DNA from: DYJB01 sp963777165
GTDB taxonomy: Bacteria; Chloroflexota; Anaerolineae; Anaerolineales; E44-bin32
Length of the DNA stretch: 64,000 nucleotides
Assembly: GCA_963777165.1 (NCBI GenBank)
Contig: CAVZPO010000007.1
Coordinates: forward strand, 1-64,000
Direction of reading: 5' to 3'
Positions 38,972 to 48,509 of this stretch are shown piece by piece. The position numbers and the translations under genes were made by a program. Each line of letters begins with the position of its first letter. The first letter of the stretch is position 1. The notes beneath the pieces are model-generated. The model saw only the letters and a list, made by a program, of their open reading frames with translations. It had not been told where the DNA came from and searched no databases.

Positions 38972-39952
38972 ATGCAAACAGACCTCCGCGGCCGTGACCT
39001 GATCGGCGATCTGGATTTCTCGCGCGAGGAAGTCGAGACCGTCCTAGAAGTGGCCTTCGACCTCAAGCGCAAGCGCGCGTTGGGCGAGCCGCATGCCGTC
39101 CTGCGTGACAAGGTCCTGGCGATGCTCTTCTTCTTCAGCAGCACCCGGACGCGCGGCTCGTTCGAGGCCGGGATGGCCCAGCTGGGCGGCCATGCGGCCT
39201 TCATCGAATCTAAGACGACCCAGATCGCCCACGGCGACACCCCCAAGGAGATCGGCGAGATCTTCGGCCGCTACTTCGATGGGATTGCCATCCGCCACGT
39301 CGACTGGGGCATCGGGAACACGTATCTCAATGACGTGGCGAAAAACTCGCGCGTGCCAGTGCTGAACATGCAGTGCGAGGTCTACCACCCCTTCCAGATC
39401 CTGGCCGACCTGATGACCATCGTCGAGAAGAAGGGCCGGGACCTGCGGCGCCGCAAGATGGTCGTCTCGTGGGCCTATGCCGCTTCCTATCAGAAACCGA
39501 TGTCGGTGCCGCAATCGCTGGTGCTGCAGATGCCGCGCTTTGGGCTGGACGTCGTTCTGGCGCACCCGCCGGAGTTCAAGCTGATGCCGGAAATCATGGA
39601 CCAGGCGCGCGAGCAGGCCCGACGCTTCGGCACCGGGTTCGAGGTGATGGACGACATGGAGAAGGCATTCCGGGATGCCGACATCGTCTACGCCAAGTCG
39701 TGGGGGGCGATGATGACCACCACCGATCAAGAACAAGGGGCCAAGATCATCCAGAAGTACTCGTCGTGGATTACCGATGAACGCAAGATGAAGCTGGCCA
39801 GGCCGGATGCCATCTACATGCACCCGCTGCCGGCCGACCGCAATGTCGAGGTCACCGACGCGGTGATCGACGGCGCGCAGAGCGTGGTCTACGACGAGGC
39901 CGAAAACCGCATGCACGCGCAGAAGGCGGTCATGGCGTTGACGATGAGGTAG
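38972..39952 (+). CDS. ygeW: YgeW-family knotted carbamoyltransferase
   Basis: 326 residues, intact. The carbamoyl-phosphate motif is FFSSTRTRGSFEAGM; the YgeW-type features are TTQIAHGDTPKE, VSWAYAASYQKPMSVPQ, FGLDVVLAHPPEF, EKAFRDADIVYAKSWG and HPLPADRN. HPTQ is HPFQ here. YgeW is a knotted transcarbamylase found with purine-degradation genes in Escherichia and clostridia, with 2,3-diureidopropionate as a proposed substrate. The ATG follows AAGGAGTCACC. It is flanked by two copies of the same inverted-arm repeat. Confidence 0.9.
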   Translation: MQTDLRGRDLIGDLDFSREEVETVLEVAFDLKRKRALGEPHAVLRDKVLAMLFFFSSTRTRGSFEAGMAQLGGHAAFIESKTTQIAHGDTPKEIGEIFGRYFDGIAIRHVDWGIGNTYLNDVAKNSRVPVLNMQCEVYHPFQILADLMTIVEKKGRDLRRRKMVVSWAYAASYQKPMSVPQSLVLQMPRFGLDVVLAHPPEFKLMPEIMDQAREQARRFGTGFEVMDDMEKAFRDADIVYAKSWGAMMTTTDQEQGAKIIQKYSSWITDERKMKLARPDAIYMHPLPADRNVEVTDAVIDGAQSVVYDEAENRMHAQKAVMALTMR

Positions 39953-40070
39953 CGATCAGCACTCCGCGATCAGCGGTCAGCCCAGGCTGCGTCCGAAGAG
40001 CCGCCTGGAAGAAAGCAGGTTGCCCATCGCGCTGAGTTGATTCCTGAAAGCTGATGGCTGATAGCTGAAG
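39951..40070. repeat. repeat B: second copy of the inverted-arm element
   Basis: The left arm (39951-39983: AGCGATCAGCACTCCGCGATCAGCGG) and right arm (40044-40070: CTGAAAGCTGATGGCTGATAGCTGAAG) match those of repeat A in reverse-complement fashion. The core is different and shorter. Confidence 0.7.
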
Positions 40071-40103
40071 GCCGTGAGACCGCACGAGGAGGAGTGTCCG
40101 AAG

Positions 40104-41060
40104 ATGGTTGAGTCCACCAAGAAGAAGGTCGCAGTAGTAGCGGTGGGAGGCAACTCCCTGATCAAGGACGCCCAGCACAAGTCAATCCCCGACCAGTATG
40201 CCGCGTCGGTGGAGTCGATGAAACACATCGCCGGCATGATCGAGGCAGGTTGGGAAGTTGTGATCACGCACGGCAACGGGCCGCAGGTGGGTTTCATCCT
40301 GCGGCGCGCCGAGCTGGCGCTGAGCGAGCTCCACATGGTGCCGCTGGACTACTGCGGCGCCGACACGCAGGGCGCCATCGGTTACATGTTCCAGCGCGCC
40401 CTGTACAACGAATTTCGCGCCCGGGGCATCGACAAGCTGGCGGCCACCGTCGTGACCCAGACGCTGGTCGACCGGAACGACCCGGCCTTCCAGAATCCGA
40501 GCAAGCCGATCGGGTCCTTCATGGAGGAGGGGGCGGCCAAGCAGCGCCAGGCACAAGATGGCTGGGCGGTGGTGGAGGATGCCGGGCGGGGCTGGCGCCG
40601 GGTCGTCCCTTCGCCGCTCCCGCAGCGCATCATCGAGCAGCCGGCGATCGATGAATTGATCCGGGCCGGCTACGTCGTGATCGGCGTCGGGGGCGGGGGC
40701 ATTCCGGTCGTGGAAGACGAGCACGGCGACCTGGTCGGGATCGAGGCCGTGATCGACAAGGACTTCAGCGCCTCCGTCCTCTCGGCCGGTATCGGCGCCG
40801 ACCTGTTCCTGATTACCACGGCTGTCGAAAAAGTGGCCTTGCACTACAATAAGCCCCAGCAGGTTTGGCTGGACCGGATGACCGCCGACGAAGCCCGGGG
40901 TTACCTGGCCGAGGGCCACTTCGCCAGGGGCAGCATGGAGCCCAAGATCCGGGCGATCCTGCAGTACTTGGACCGAGGGGGCAAAGAAGCCATCATCACC
41001 GATCCAGCGAATATCGAGCGGGCCCTGCAAGGCGAAACCGGAACACGGATCGTCCCGTAG
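40104..41060 (+). CDS. arcC: carbamate kinase
   Basis: 318 residues, intact. Landmarks are VGGNSLI, THGNGPQVGFIL, VVPSPLPQRIIE, GVGGGGIPVVED, AVIDKDFSASVLS and TAVEKVALHYN, all standard for ArcC/YqeA. It makes ATP and carbamate from carbamoyl phosphate and ADP, or the reverse. The ATG follows GAGGAGGAG. With two transcarbamylases in front and no carbamoyl-phosphate synthetase in the window, it most likely harvests ATP from carbamoyl phosphate released in purine/ureide breakdown. Confidence 0.95.
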   Translation: MVESTKKKVAVVAVGGNSLIKDAQHKSIPDQYAASVESMKHIAGMIEAGWEVVITHGNGPQVGFILRRAELALSELHMVPLDYCGADTQGAIGYMFQRALYNEFRARGIDKLAATVVTQTLVDRNDPAFQNPSKPIGSFMEEGAAKQRQAQDGWAVVEDAGRGWRRVVPSPLPQRIIEQPAIDELIRAGYVVIGVGGGGIPVVEDEHGDLVGIEAVIDKDFSASVLSAGIGADLFLITTAVEKVALHYNKPQQVWLDRMTADEARGYLAEGHFARGSMEPKIRAILQYLDRGGKEAIITDPANIERALQGETGTRIVP

Positions 41061-41144
41061 CCTGGAAGGGAGGTGGACGCACGAGGAACCGGCACGACGG
41101 ACGCTGCTCGACACACCAGGTCACTCAAAGAGGAGGAGTTTGAG

Positions 41145-42319
41145 ATGCTAGGCAAGAATTTGTGGCGCGTCACAAGCCTGCTCGCGCTCGCTGCCCTGGT
41201 CCTTGCGGCCTGCGGCGGCGGCGCTACCGAAGCACCGCCCGCAGCCACCGAGGCACCGGTCGTCACCGAAGCCCCGGTTGCCACCGAGGCACCGGCCGCT
41301 GAATCGCCATTCGCGATCCCCGACATCACGGCGGGTAAGTTCAACGTCGTCATGGTCAACATCGGATTCGCCAACGATGGCGGTTGGTCCCAGGCGCACA
41401 CCGAAGGTACCCTGTGGATGGCCACCGAGGATCCGACGATCGCCGTCCAATACCTCGAAGCCGTCCCGCCCGGCCCGGATGCTGAGGCCGTCATGCGCTC
41501 GCTGGCCCGCAAGGGCTTCGACTTGATCATTGGCTCGACCTTTGAGTACGGGCCAACCATGGAAGCTCTGGCCGAGGAGTTCCCCAAGGTCAACTTCCTG
41601 CATATCTCGGGTTACCGCAGCAACGGGAAGAACTACGGCAACCTGTTCGGTGCCATAGAAGACATGAAGTATCTGGCAGGGATGGTGGCCGGTGCGCGGG
41701 CAAAGGCCGATGGCAACACCAAGTTCGGCTACGTCGCCCCGTGGCCTCTCCCCGAAGTCATTCGCCTGGGGAATGCCTTCATGATCGGCGCCAAGGTCAC
41801 CTGTCCGGAGTGCACGATGGAAGTGCGCTGGATCAACACCTGGTATGACCCGGACAAAGAGAAAAGAGGCCGCCTCGCTGCTGGATGCCGGGTGGACATC
41901 GTGCTGATCGGCTCCGACACCCCCGGCCCGCCGGTGGCGGCTGCCAACGGGCAAGTGGGCATTCACCTACGATTACGTGGACTCCTGCACGGCCGACAAG
42001 TGCCTGAGCACCTCGTACTGGAACTGGGGCCCTGTCTATCTCAAGATCGCCAAGTGTGATTGCCGGGACCTGGGTACCGGGGAATGACTACCAGGATGCC
42101 GAGACGGGCATCGTGGGGTTCTACGGCTTCATGGAAGGGCAGACGCCGCAGCCCGGTGATCCTGCCGACGTGATCCCGCTCGTCCAGGCGAAGCTGGCGG
42201 ACATGCTGGCCGGCACGTTCACCCGCTTTGACGTCTTCAAGGGTCCCCTCATGGACAACACCGGCAAGGAGCTCGTCCCGGCCGGCGTGTCGCTGACCCA
42301 GGAAGATCTGGAGCATTGA
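41145..42319 (+). CDS. BMP-family (purine nucleoside) substrate-binding lipoprotein (frameshifted)
   Basis: About 390 residues. A lipoprotein signal peptide ends VLAAC with Cys23, then a spacer made of TEAP/ATEAP repeats. The mature domain is of the Med/BMP family that binds nucleosides or purines: VVMVNIGFANDGGW, GFDLIIGSTFEYGPTMEALAEEFP, FLHISGY, GAIEDMKYLAGMVAG and the VDIVLIGSDTPG and YGFMEG regions. Frameshifts lie near 41870, 41955 and 42052. The ATG at 41145 follows AGGAGGAG. It feeds the ATPase and two permeases that follow. Confidence 0.86.
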
Positions 42320-42489
42320 TCCAGCACGAGGCCTTGAGCCTGGACGTGCCATGTACGTATGCATGAACTGGTTGGCTGACGGCATTCTGGGCCGGCTTGC
42401 CTCGCTTCGAGTAGCGACCCCGAACTGAGCGGGGGTGGCGCCGGAGCGACGGCTCCCGCCAGCTCTATCCGGCCGCCCGTGAGGTTGCC

Positions 42490-44074
42490 ATGACCGATGC
42501 CCCGAACGCCATCGACATGCGCGGGATCGTCAAGCGCTTTCCCGGTGTGCTGGCAAATGACCGAGTGGATTTCGCCTGCCGGCAGGGCGAGATCCACGCC
42601 CTGCTGGGCGAGAACGGCGCCGGGAAGAGCACCCTGATGAACGTCTTGACGGGGCTGTACCGGCCCGGAGGCCGGGGAGATCTTGTCGACGGGCCACAGT
42701 TGTCCTTTCGATCGCCCCAGGACGCCATCGCACATGGCATCGGCATGGTTCACCAGCACTTTATGCTCGTCCCCACCCACACCGTGGCCGAGAACGTGGT
42801 CCTGGGGCTGAATCGCCCCCGCTTCCTGCTGAACTTGGGTCGAGGTCGAGCGAGCGGTGGCCGTCCTGGGTGAACAGTACGGTCTGAAGGTCGAACCCGC
42901 GGGCAAGATCTGGCAGCTCTCGGTGGGTGAGCAGCAGCGGGTCGAGATCCTCAAGATGCTCTACCGCGGTGCCCAGGTCCTGATCATGGATGAGCCCACC
43001 TCCGTGCTGGCCCCTCAGGAGATCGAGAGCTGTTCAACACCCTGCGCGCGATGACGGCGCGAGGGCAAGCGATCGTCTTCATCACGCACAAGCTGGACGA
43101 GGTCGTCGCCATCGCCGACCGGGTGACCGTGCTGCGCAGCGGCAAGGTGACCGCGGCCTGGCCTCTGGGGAGTTCACGCAAGGCGGGCCTGGCCAAGCTG
43201 ATGGTCGGGCGTGAGGTGCTGTTCCGCGTCGACAAGAAGCCCACGGCCCCGGCGAGGTGGTCTTGGAGATCGATCGCCTGGCGCACAAATGACCAAGGCC
43301 TGCCTGCGCTGCGCGGGGTCTCGCTCGACGTGCGGTCTGGCGAAATCGTCGGCGCTGGCAGGGATGGCCGGCAACGGCCAGAGCGAGTTGGCCGAAGTGC
43401 TCACCGGTCTTCGTCCCGCCACCAGCGGGCGCGTACTGTCTGCATGGCCTGCCGGTGCTGGGGAAGGAACCCGAGGTCAGGCAACCCCCGGGCAGGTAGC
43501 TCGGCTGATTCGCGCCGGCGTGTCCCACATCCCCGAGGATCGGACGCAGTGGGCAGGCTGCCCAACCTGAGCGTCACCGACAACCTGATCATGAAGTCGT
43601 ATCACTGACCGCCCATCGCCGTCGGCTGGGCGATCGACCGGGACCGCGGCCCGCAGCATCGGCCGATGCGTCTCGAGGCAAGCCTTCGAGATCATGGTTC
43701 CCGACGGTGGAGACGCCCGTGCGTATGCTCTCCGGCGGCAATCTGCAGCGGCTGATCCTGGCCCGCGAGATCGACACCGCACCCGAAGCTGATGATCGCC
43801 ATGCAGCCCACTCGCGGCCTGGATGTCGGGGCGATCGAGGGGGTGCACCGCTTGCTGCTCGAGCAACGCGAGGCGGGGGCGGCCATCCTCCTGGTGTCGG
43901 AGGAACTGGAGGAGCTGGTGACCTCGAGCGATCGGATGTACGTGCTCTATGAGCGGAGAAATCATGGGCGAGGTGCGCGAGGCGGACGCGGCCACCATCG
44001 GGTTGATGATGACCGGAACCCGCCTGGCAGACGTGGAAGCGCGTGAGGCAGCCGATGACGACGACGGAGCCTGA
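42490..44074 (+). CDS. nucleoside/purine ABC importer ATPase with two nucleotide-binding domains (heavily frameshifted)
   Basis: About 525 residues of the RbsA/NupA-type layout. Domain 1 has Walker A GENGAGKSTL, Q-loop VHQHFML, signature SVGEQQRVEI and Walker B VLIMDEPTSVL. Domain 2 has AGNGQSELAEVLTG in place of a standard Walker A, IPEDR, LSGGNLQRLILARE and QPTRGLDVGAI, where the second site is typically degenerate. About ten frameshifts (near 42680, 42830, 43030, 43250, 43470, 43590, 43735, 43785, 43960) break the frame, but the domain sequence is complete. It ends at 44074, overlapping the first permease by 20 bases. Confidence 0.82.
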
Positions 44075-45193
44075 GGTGACCCGGTCTCGCTGGCGGTTCC
44101 CGCTGGAGTTGCGCCTCGAACCTCGTGTGGCGCAGCCGCGATGGCTGCGGTCTGGCGGTATCGACGGGCGCGGTGGTTGTGGCGTTGCTGCTGGGCGCTA
44201 TCGTGATGGCGGCCGCGGGCGGCGATCCCTTCCGCGCCTATGGCTTCATGGTCAAGGCCGCCTTTGGGGACAGCGGCGTGTTCTCGGATACGATGGTCAA
44301 GGCCACGCCGCTGATTCTGCTCGGGGCGGCCTGCACCGTCGCTTTCAGCATGAAGCTGTGGAACATCGGGGCCGAAGGTCAGTTCTTCCTTGGGCGCCTT
44401 TGGCGCGAGCGCCGTGGTCCTGACCCCCTCCTGCCCCCGGAGACCTCGCCTTGGATGATGATCCCGGCCATGGTCCTGGCCGGCATGCTGGCCGGGGCGC
44501 TGTGGGGGTTCATCCCTGGGTACCTGAAAGCCAAGTTCAACGTCAACGAGATCATCACGACCCTGATGCTCAACTACGTGGCCGTCAACTGGAACAACTT
44601 CTTCATCTACGCCGTGTGGACGCGAAGGTCGGGTTTCAGATGACCCGCAAGTTCCCCGCCGCGACCTGGCTGCCGCGCCTGACGGATTACGTCGACGCAG
44701 TTCCCGCAGCTCCGCGGACTGACCACCCATCTTGGGATGCTGCTCGCCATTGCTGCCGCCATCGTGCTGTGGTGGGTGCTGTACCGCAGCCGCTGGGGGT
44801 ACGAGATCCGCTGGCAGGCGACAATCCCCGCGCCGCGCGTTACGCCGGCATCAACATCTGCCCGCAACACCGTGCTGGTGATGATGTTCTCGGGCGCGCT
44901 GGCCGGACTGGCCGGGATGTCGGAGGTTACCGGGGTGGTTCACCGCGCTGCAGGGCGCGATCTCGCCAGGGTACGGCTTCTCGGCGATCATCGTGGCATG
45001 GCTGGCCAAGCTCAATCCATTGGCGGTCATCCCGGTGAGCCGTCCTATTTGGGGCCCTGATCCAGGCTGGGCGGGAGATCCAGCCTCCGGGGTGCCAAGA
45101 TGATCCAGGGCATCGTGTTGGTGTGCCTGATCGGCAGTGATCTCCTCCTGCGCTACCGTCTTCGCATCCTGCGTCCGGCGGCAGGAGGCCTAG
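44055..45193 (+). CDS. nucleoside/purine ABC permease 1 (frameshifted)
   Basis: About 380 residues of the BPD_transp_2/YufP type. The helices include VVVALLLGAIVMAAAGG, LILLGAACTVAFSMKLWNIGAEGQFFLG and MIPAMVLAGMLAGALWGFIPG; the conserved VNEIITTLMLNYVAV is followed by ALAGLAGMSEVTG, YGFSAIIVAWLA and GIVLVCLIGSDLLLRYR. Frameshifts lie near 44110, 44400, 44635, 44695, 44820, 44860, 44935 and 45045. In the frame as read there is no stop before permease 2; the TAG at 45191 in the next frame, directly after GGCAGGAGG, is the likely end. ATG at 44055 is preferred to GTG at 44043. Confidence 0.8.
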
Positions 45194-45195
45194 CC

Positions 45196-46166
45196 ATGGA
45201 CCCCATCGTCATTCTGCAAGCCGGCGTTGCCAGTGGCACCGTTCTGCTGTTCGCAACCATTGGCGAGATCATCGCCGAACGATCGGGGGTGATGAACCTG
45301 GGCGTCGAGGGCATGATGCTCATCGGGGCCATGACCTCGATGTCGGTCGTCCTGGCGACGGGAAACCCGTGGGTCGCGGTGCTGGCGGCGATGCTCGCCT
45401 CGGGCCTGCTCTCTCAGATCCATGCCGTCATCACCATCCGCTTCCGCGCCGATCAGGTCGTCAGCGGTCTGGCGCTGAACTTCGCCGGGGTCGGCCTGGC
45501 ACTGGTGCTGGGGGAGACGCTGAACAAGGCCGGCGCCCTTTCGCTGCTGCCCCAGTTCAGCATCCCGGTCCTCTCGAAGATCCCGATCTTGGGACCGATT
45601 CTCTTCACCGACCAGAGCGTCATGGTGTACATCGGCTACCTGCTGATTCCCGCCGCCTGGTGGTTCATCAACCGCACTCGACCGGGAATGCACTTGCGGG
45701 CGATTGGAGAATTCCCGGCCGCTGCCGATGCCCTGGGTATCAACGTCGCCAGGCTGCGCCACCTGTATGTCTTCGTAGGCGGAATGCTGGCCGGGCGTTG
45801 CGGGGGCGACCATCAGCCTGGCGGTCTCCCCGGGCTGGTTCTCTGAGATGACGACCTCCGGACAAGGCTGGATCGCCATCGGCCTGGTCATCTTTGCCCA
45901 GTGGGATCCGGTCCGAGCTGCGGTTGGTTCCTACGCCTTCGGTGCGCTGCGTCGCGTGATCCTCGACATCCAGGGCCCGACGTCCATCCTGGGATTCCGC
46001 AATCCGTTCTACTATCTTCCGTACTGGGGCTTCTTCCTTGAGATGCTGCCGTACCTGTTCACCATTGCCGTCCTGGTCGATCGGTTCGCGCGAGGCCATG
46101 CGCAAACGGCTGGGAGCTCCCTCGGCCCTCGGCATCCCCTACGTCCGCGGCGAGCGAGGCCTGTAG
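45196..46166 (+). CDS. nucleoside/purine ABC permease 2 (frameshifted)
   Basis: About 323 residues of the same permease family (YufQ type): GTVLLFATIGEIIAERSGVMNLGVEG near the start is the family hallmark, then MLIGAMTSMSVVLA, ADQVVSGLALNFAGVGLALVLG, GYLLIPAAWWFI, GEFPAAADALGINVARLRH and GWIAIGLVIFAQWDP. Frameshifts lie near 45798 and 46080. The ATG at 45196 follows GGCAGGAGGCC. It ends GERGL at 46166, 1 base before the next ATG. Permeases 1 and 2, the ATPase and the lipoprotein together make a complete importer. Confidence 0.85.
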
Positions 46167-46167
46167 G

Positions 46168-47442
46168 ATGGGCGGCTTCGTCGGCTACCGCTGTTCCCTG
46201 TGCGGGAAGGAGTACGCTCCGCACGAGGTCACCTACACCTGCCCGGTGGACGGCGGCAACCTGGATGTCCTGCTGGACTACGACGGCCTCCGTCGTCGAT
46301 TCCACCCGGGATCGATCGAGGTTTCCGACGATGCCTCGATCTGGCGCTACCTGCCTCTTCTCCCAGTGGACGATCCCGGCCATGCCGGCACAGCGCTGCG
46401 CGCGGTGGGTTGGACTCCGCTCCTCAAGCCTCCCCGCCTGGCGGCCAAGGCCGGCGTCCCGCGCCTGTGGCTGAAAGATGACGGCCGCAACCCGACGGCG
46501 TCCTTCAAGGATCGCGCCAGCGCGGTGGTCGTGGCGCGCGCCCAGCAGGTCGGGGCCGGCGTCGTCGTCACCGCCTCGACCGGCAATGCCGGCGCGGCGC
46601 TGGCCGGCATGGCCGCGGCCGCCGGGCAACCGGCCGTCATCCTGGCCCCCAAGACCGCGCCTCCGGCCAAGGTGGCGCAGCTCCTGATCTTCGGCGCACG
46701 GGTCTTCCTGGTGGAGGGCAGCTACGATCAGGCCTTCGACCTGACGCTCGAAGCGGCGCAGGCGTTCGGCTGGTATTGCCGCAACACGGGCTACAACCCG
46801 TTCACGGCCGAAGGCAAGAAGACCGTCGCCTTCGAGATCTGCGAGCAGTTCACCCGCGATGGCGGGCCACCCGATCCGTCACGGCAGCGATGGGACGCCC
46901 CGGAAGCCATCTTCGTCTCGGTCGGCGACGGGAACATCATCTCCGGCCTGCACAAGGGGCTCAAGGACCTCCTGGCCCTGGGCTGGATCGAGCGCATGCC
47001 GCGCTTGTTCGGGATCCAATCGACCGGTTCGGCGGCGGTGTATAACGCCTTCGTACGCGATACGGATACGATTGAGCCGGTGAGCGCCACGACGATGGCC
47101 GACAGCATCTCGGTCGATCTGCCGCGCGACGGTGTGCGCGCCGTGCGCGCCGCGCGGGAGACGCATGGCGCCTACCTGGCCGTCGCAGACGAGGCGATCC
47201 TGGCGGCGATGCGCGATCTGGCGCGTGAGGCGGCGGTGTTCGCCGAGCCGGCAGGCGCGGCCGCCTACGCCGGCCTGGTGCAGGCGCAGCAGCAGGGCCT
47301 GCTCGCACCCGACTGGCGTGTGCTAGTCCTCAACACCGGAAACGGCCTGAAGGACGTGCGTGCCGCCATGCAGGCCTCGGGACAGGCGGCAGTGATTCCC
47401 CCGACGCTCGAGGCACTCAGGAAGGCGGTGGCGGATGGCTGA
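46168..47442 (+). CDS. thrC: threonine synthase-like PLP enzyme
   Basis: 424 residues, intact. It starts with a zinc-ribbon-like stretch (YRCSLCGKEY ... YTCPVDGG), as in many archaeal and Chloroflexota threonine synthases. The fold-type-II core has the PLP Lys in NPTASFKDRAS, TASTGNAGAALAGMAAA and the C-terminal VLNTGNGLKD. It converts O-phosphohomoserine to threonine, or, in this context, may have become a 2,3-diaminopropionate-like lyase; the sequence alone favours threonine synthase. The ATG lies 1 base after permease 2. Confidence 0.88.
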   Translation: MGGFVGYRCSLCGKEYAPHEVTYTCPVDGGNLDVLLDYDGLRRRFHPGSIEVSDDASIWRYLPLLPVDDPGHAGTALRAVGWTPLLKPPRLAAKAGVPRLWLKDDGRNPTASFKDRASAVVVARAQQVGAGVVVTASTGNAGAALAGMAAAAGQPAVILAPKTAPPAKVAQLLIFGARVFLVEGSYDQAFDLTLEAAQAFGWYCRNTGYNPFTAEGKKTVAFEICEQFTRDGGPPDPSRQRWDAPEAIFVSVGDGNIISGLHKGLKDLLALGWIERMPRLFGIQSTGSAAVYNAFVRDTDTIEPVSATTMADSISVDLPRDGVRAVRAARETHGAYLAVADEAILAAMRDLAREAAVFAEPAGAAAYAGLVQAQQQGLLAPDWRVLVLNTGNGLKDVRAAMQASGQAAVIPPTLEALRKAVADG

Positions 47443-48457
47443 GACCAAGCGACCCCAAAGCCCCGGCGGCTCCGCCTCGGCGCGCCGCGCCTCATCCCGC
47501 TCGATTCAGATTTCAGTGATCGCCCCGATCTACGATGAGATCGACAATTTGCCGGAACTGCACCGCCGCGTGACGGCGGTCATGCGTCCCCTGCGCCTGG
47601 AGTGGGAGCTGCTCCTGATCGACGATGGGTCGACCGACGGCTCGACGGAAGCAATTCGTTCGCTGGCGCGCGCCGATGCCCACATACGGCCGATCCTGTT
47701 CGCTCGCAACTTCGGGCACCAGATCGCCGTGACCGCCGGGCTCGATTTCTGTCGCGGTCAAGCGGCGGTGATCATCGATGCCGACTTGCAGGATCCCCCC
47801 GAGCTGATCCCCGAACTCGTAGCGAAGTGGCGAGAGGGGTTCGAGGTGGTCTACGCCGTGCGCGCCGAGCGTGAGGGCGAGACCTGGTTCAAGCGCCTGA
47901 CGGCGTCGGTCTTCTACCGGCTGATCTACCGGATCACCGATGTCAAGATCCCGCTGGACGTCGGCGATTTCCGCCTGCTGGATCGGCAGGTGGTCGACAC
48001 GCTGAAGAGTATGCGCGAGCGCCATCGCTTTCTGCGCGGGATGTCCGCCTGGGTCGGTTTCCGCCAGACCGGGGTGGAATACAAGCGCGCCGCCCGCACG
48101 GCCGGCGTCACCAAATACCCGTTTCGTAAGATGCTGCGGCTGGCGGTCAATGCCGTAACCGGGTTCTCGTACTTCCCCCTGCAGCTGGCGACCTACTTCG
48201 GCTTTGTCAGTGCCGGGCTGAGCGCGCTGGCCATCCCCTTCGTGGTCGCCATGCGCCTGATCGGCCACGAGGCTTTCTTCGGCCAGGCCTCGACGCTGAT
48301 CGCCGTCCTGTTTCTGGGCGGCGTGCAGCTGATCTCGCTCGGGATCCTGGGAGAGTACGTCGGCCGGCTGTACGACGAGGCCAAGGGTCGGCCGTTGTAT
48401 GTGGCGCGTGAGATGCCGCCTGAGACCGACGAAGGACCCACCGATCGGCGCCTGTAG
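47435..48457 (+). CDS. GT2 glycosyltransferase, DPM1/GtrB type
   Basis: 340 residues, intact. The GT2 catalytic part has VIAPIYDEIDNLPEL, LLIDDGSTDGS, DADLQDPPELIPEL with the catalytic DAD, and the DVGDFRLLDRQVVD acceptor region. Two C-terminal transmembrane helices follow (LATYFGFVSAGLSALAIPF and TLIAVLFLGGVQLISLGILGEYVG). This is the family that loads glucose or another sugar onto polyprenyl phosphate. It overlaps thrC by 8 bases. Its function fits cell-surface polysaccharide, so its place here looks incidental. Confidence 0.9.
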   Translation: MAETKRPQSPGGSASARRASSRSIQISVIAPIYDEIDNLPELHRRVTAVMRPLRLEWELLLIDDGSTDGSTEAIRSLARADAHIRPILFARNFGHQIAVTAGLDFCRGQAAVIIDADLQDPPELIPELVAKWREGFEVVYAVRAEREGETWFKRLTASVFYRLIYRITDVKIPLDVGDFRLLDRQVVDTLKSMRERHRFLRGMSAWVGFRQTGVEYKRAARTAGVTKYPFRKMLRLAVNAVTGFSYFPLQLATYFGFVSAGLSALAIPFVVAMRLIGHEAFFGQASTLIAVLFLGGVQLISLGILGEYVGRLYDEAKGRPLYVAREMPPETDEGPTDRRL

Positions 48458-48509
48458 GCCGACCGATGCCTGGTGCCTGCGCCGAGCGTTCCCTGGAGGG
48501 AGACCACCC

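Noticed and set aside
41145..46166. Degraded transporter as an evolutionary relic
   Set aside because: All family motifs of the lipoprotein, ATPase and permeases remain in order; decay would also delete or substitute them. Not excluded, but less likely than sequence error.
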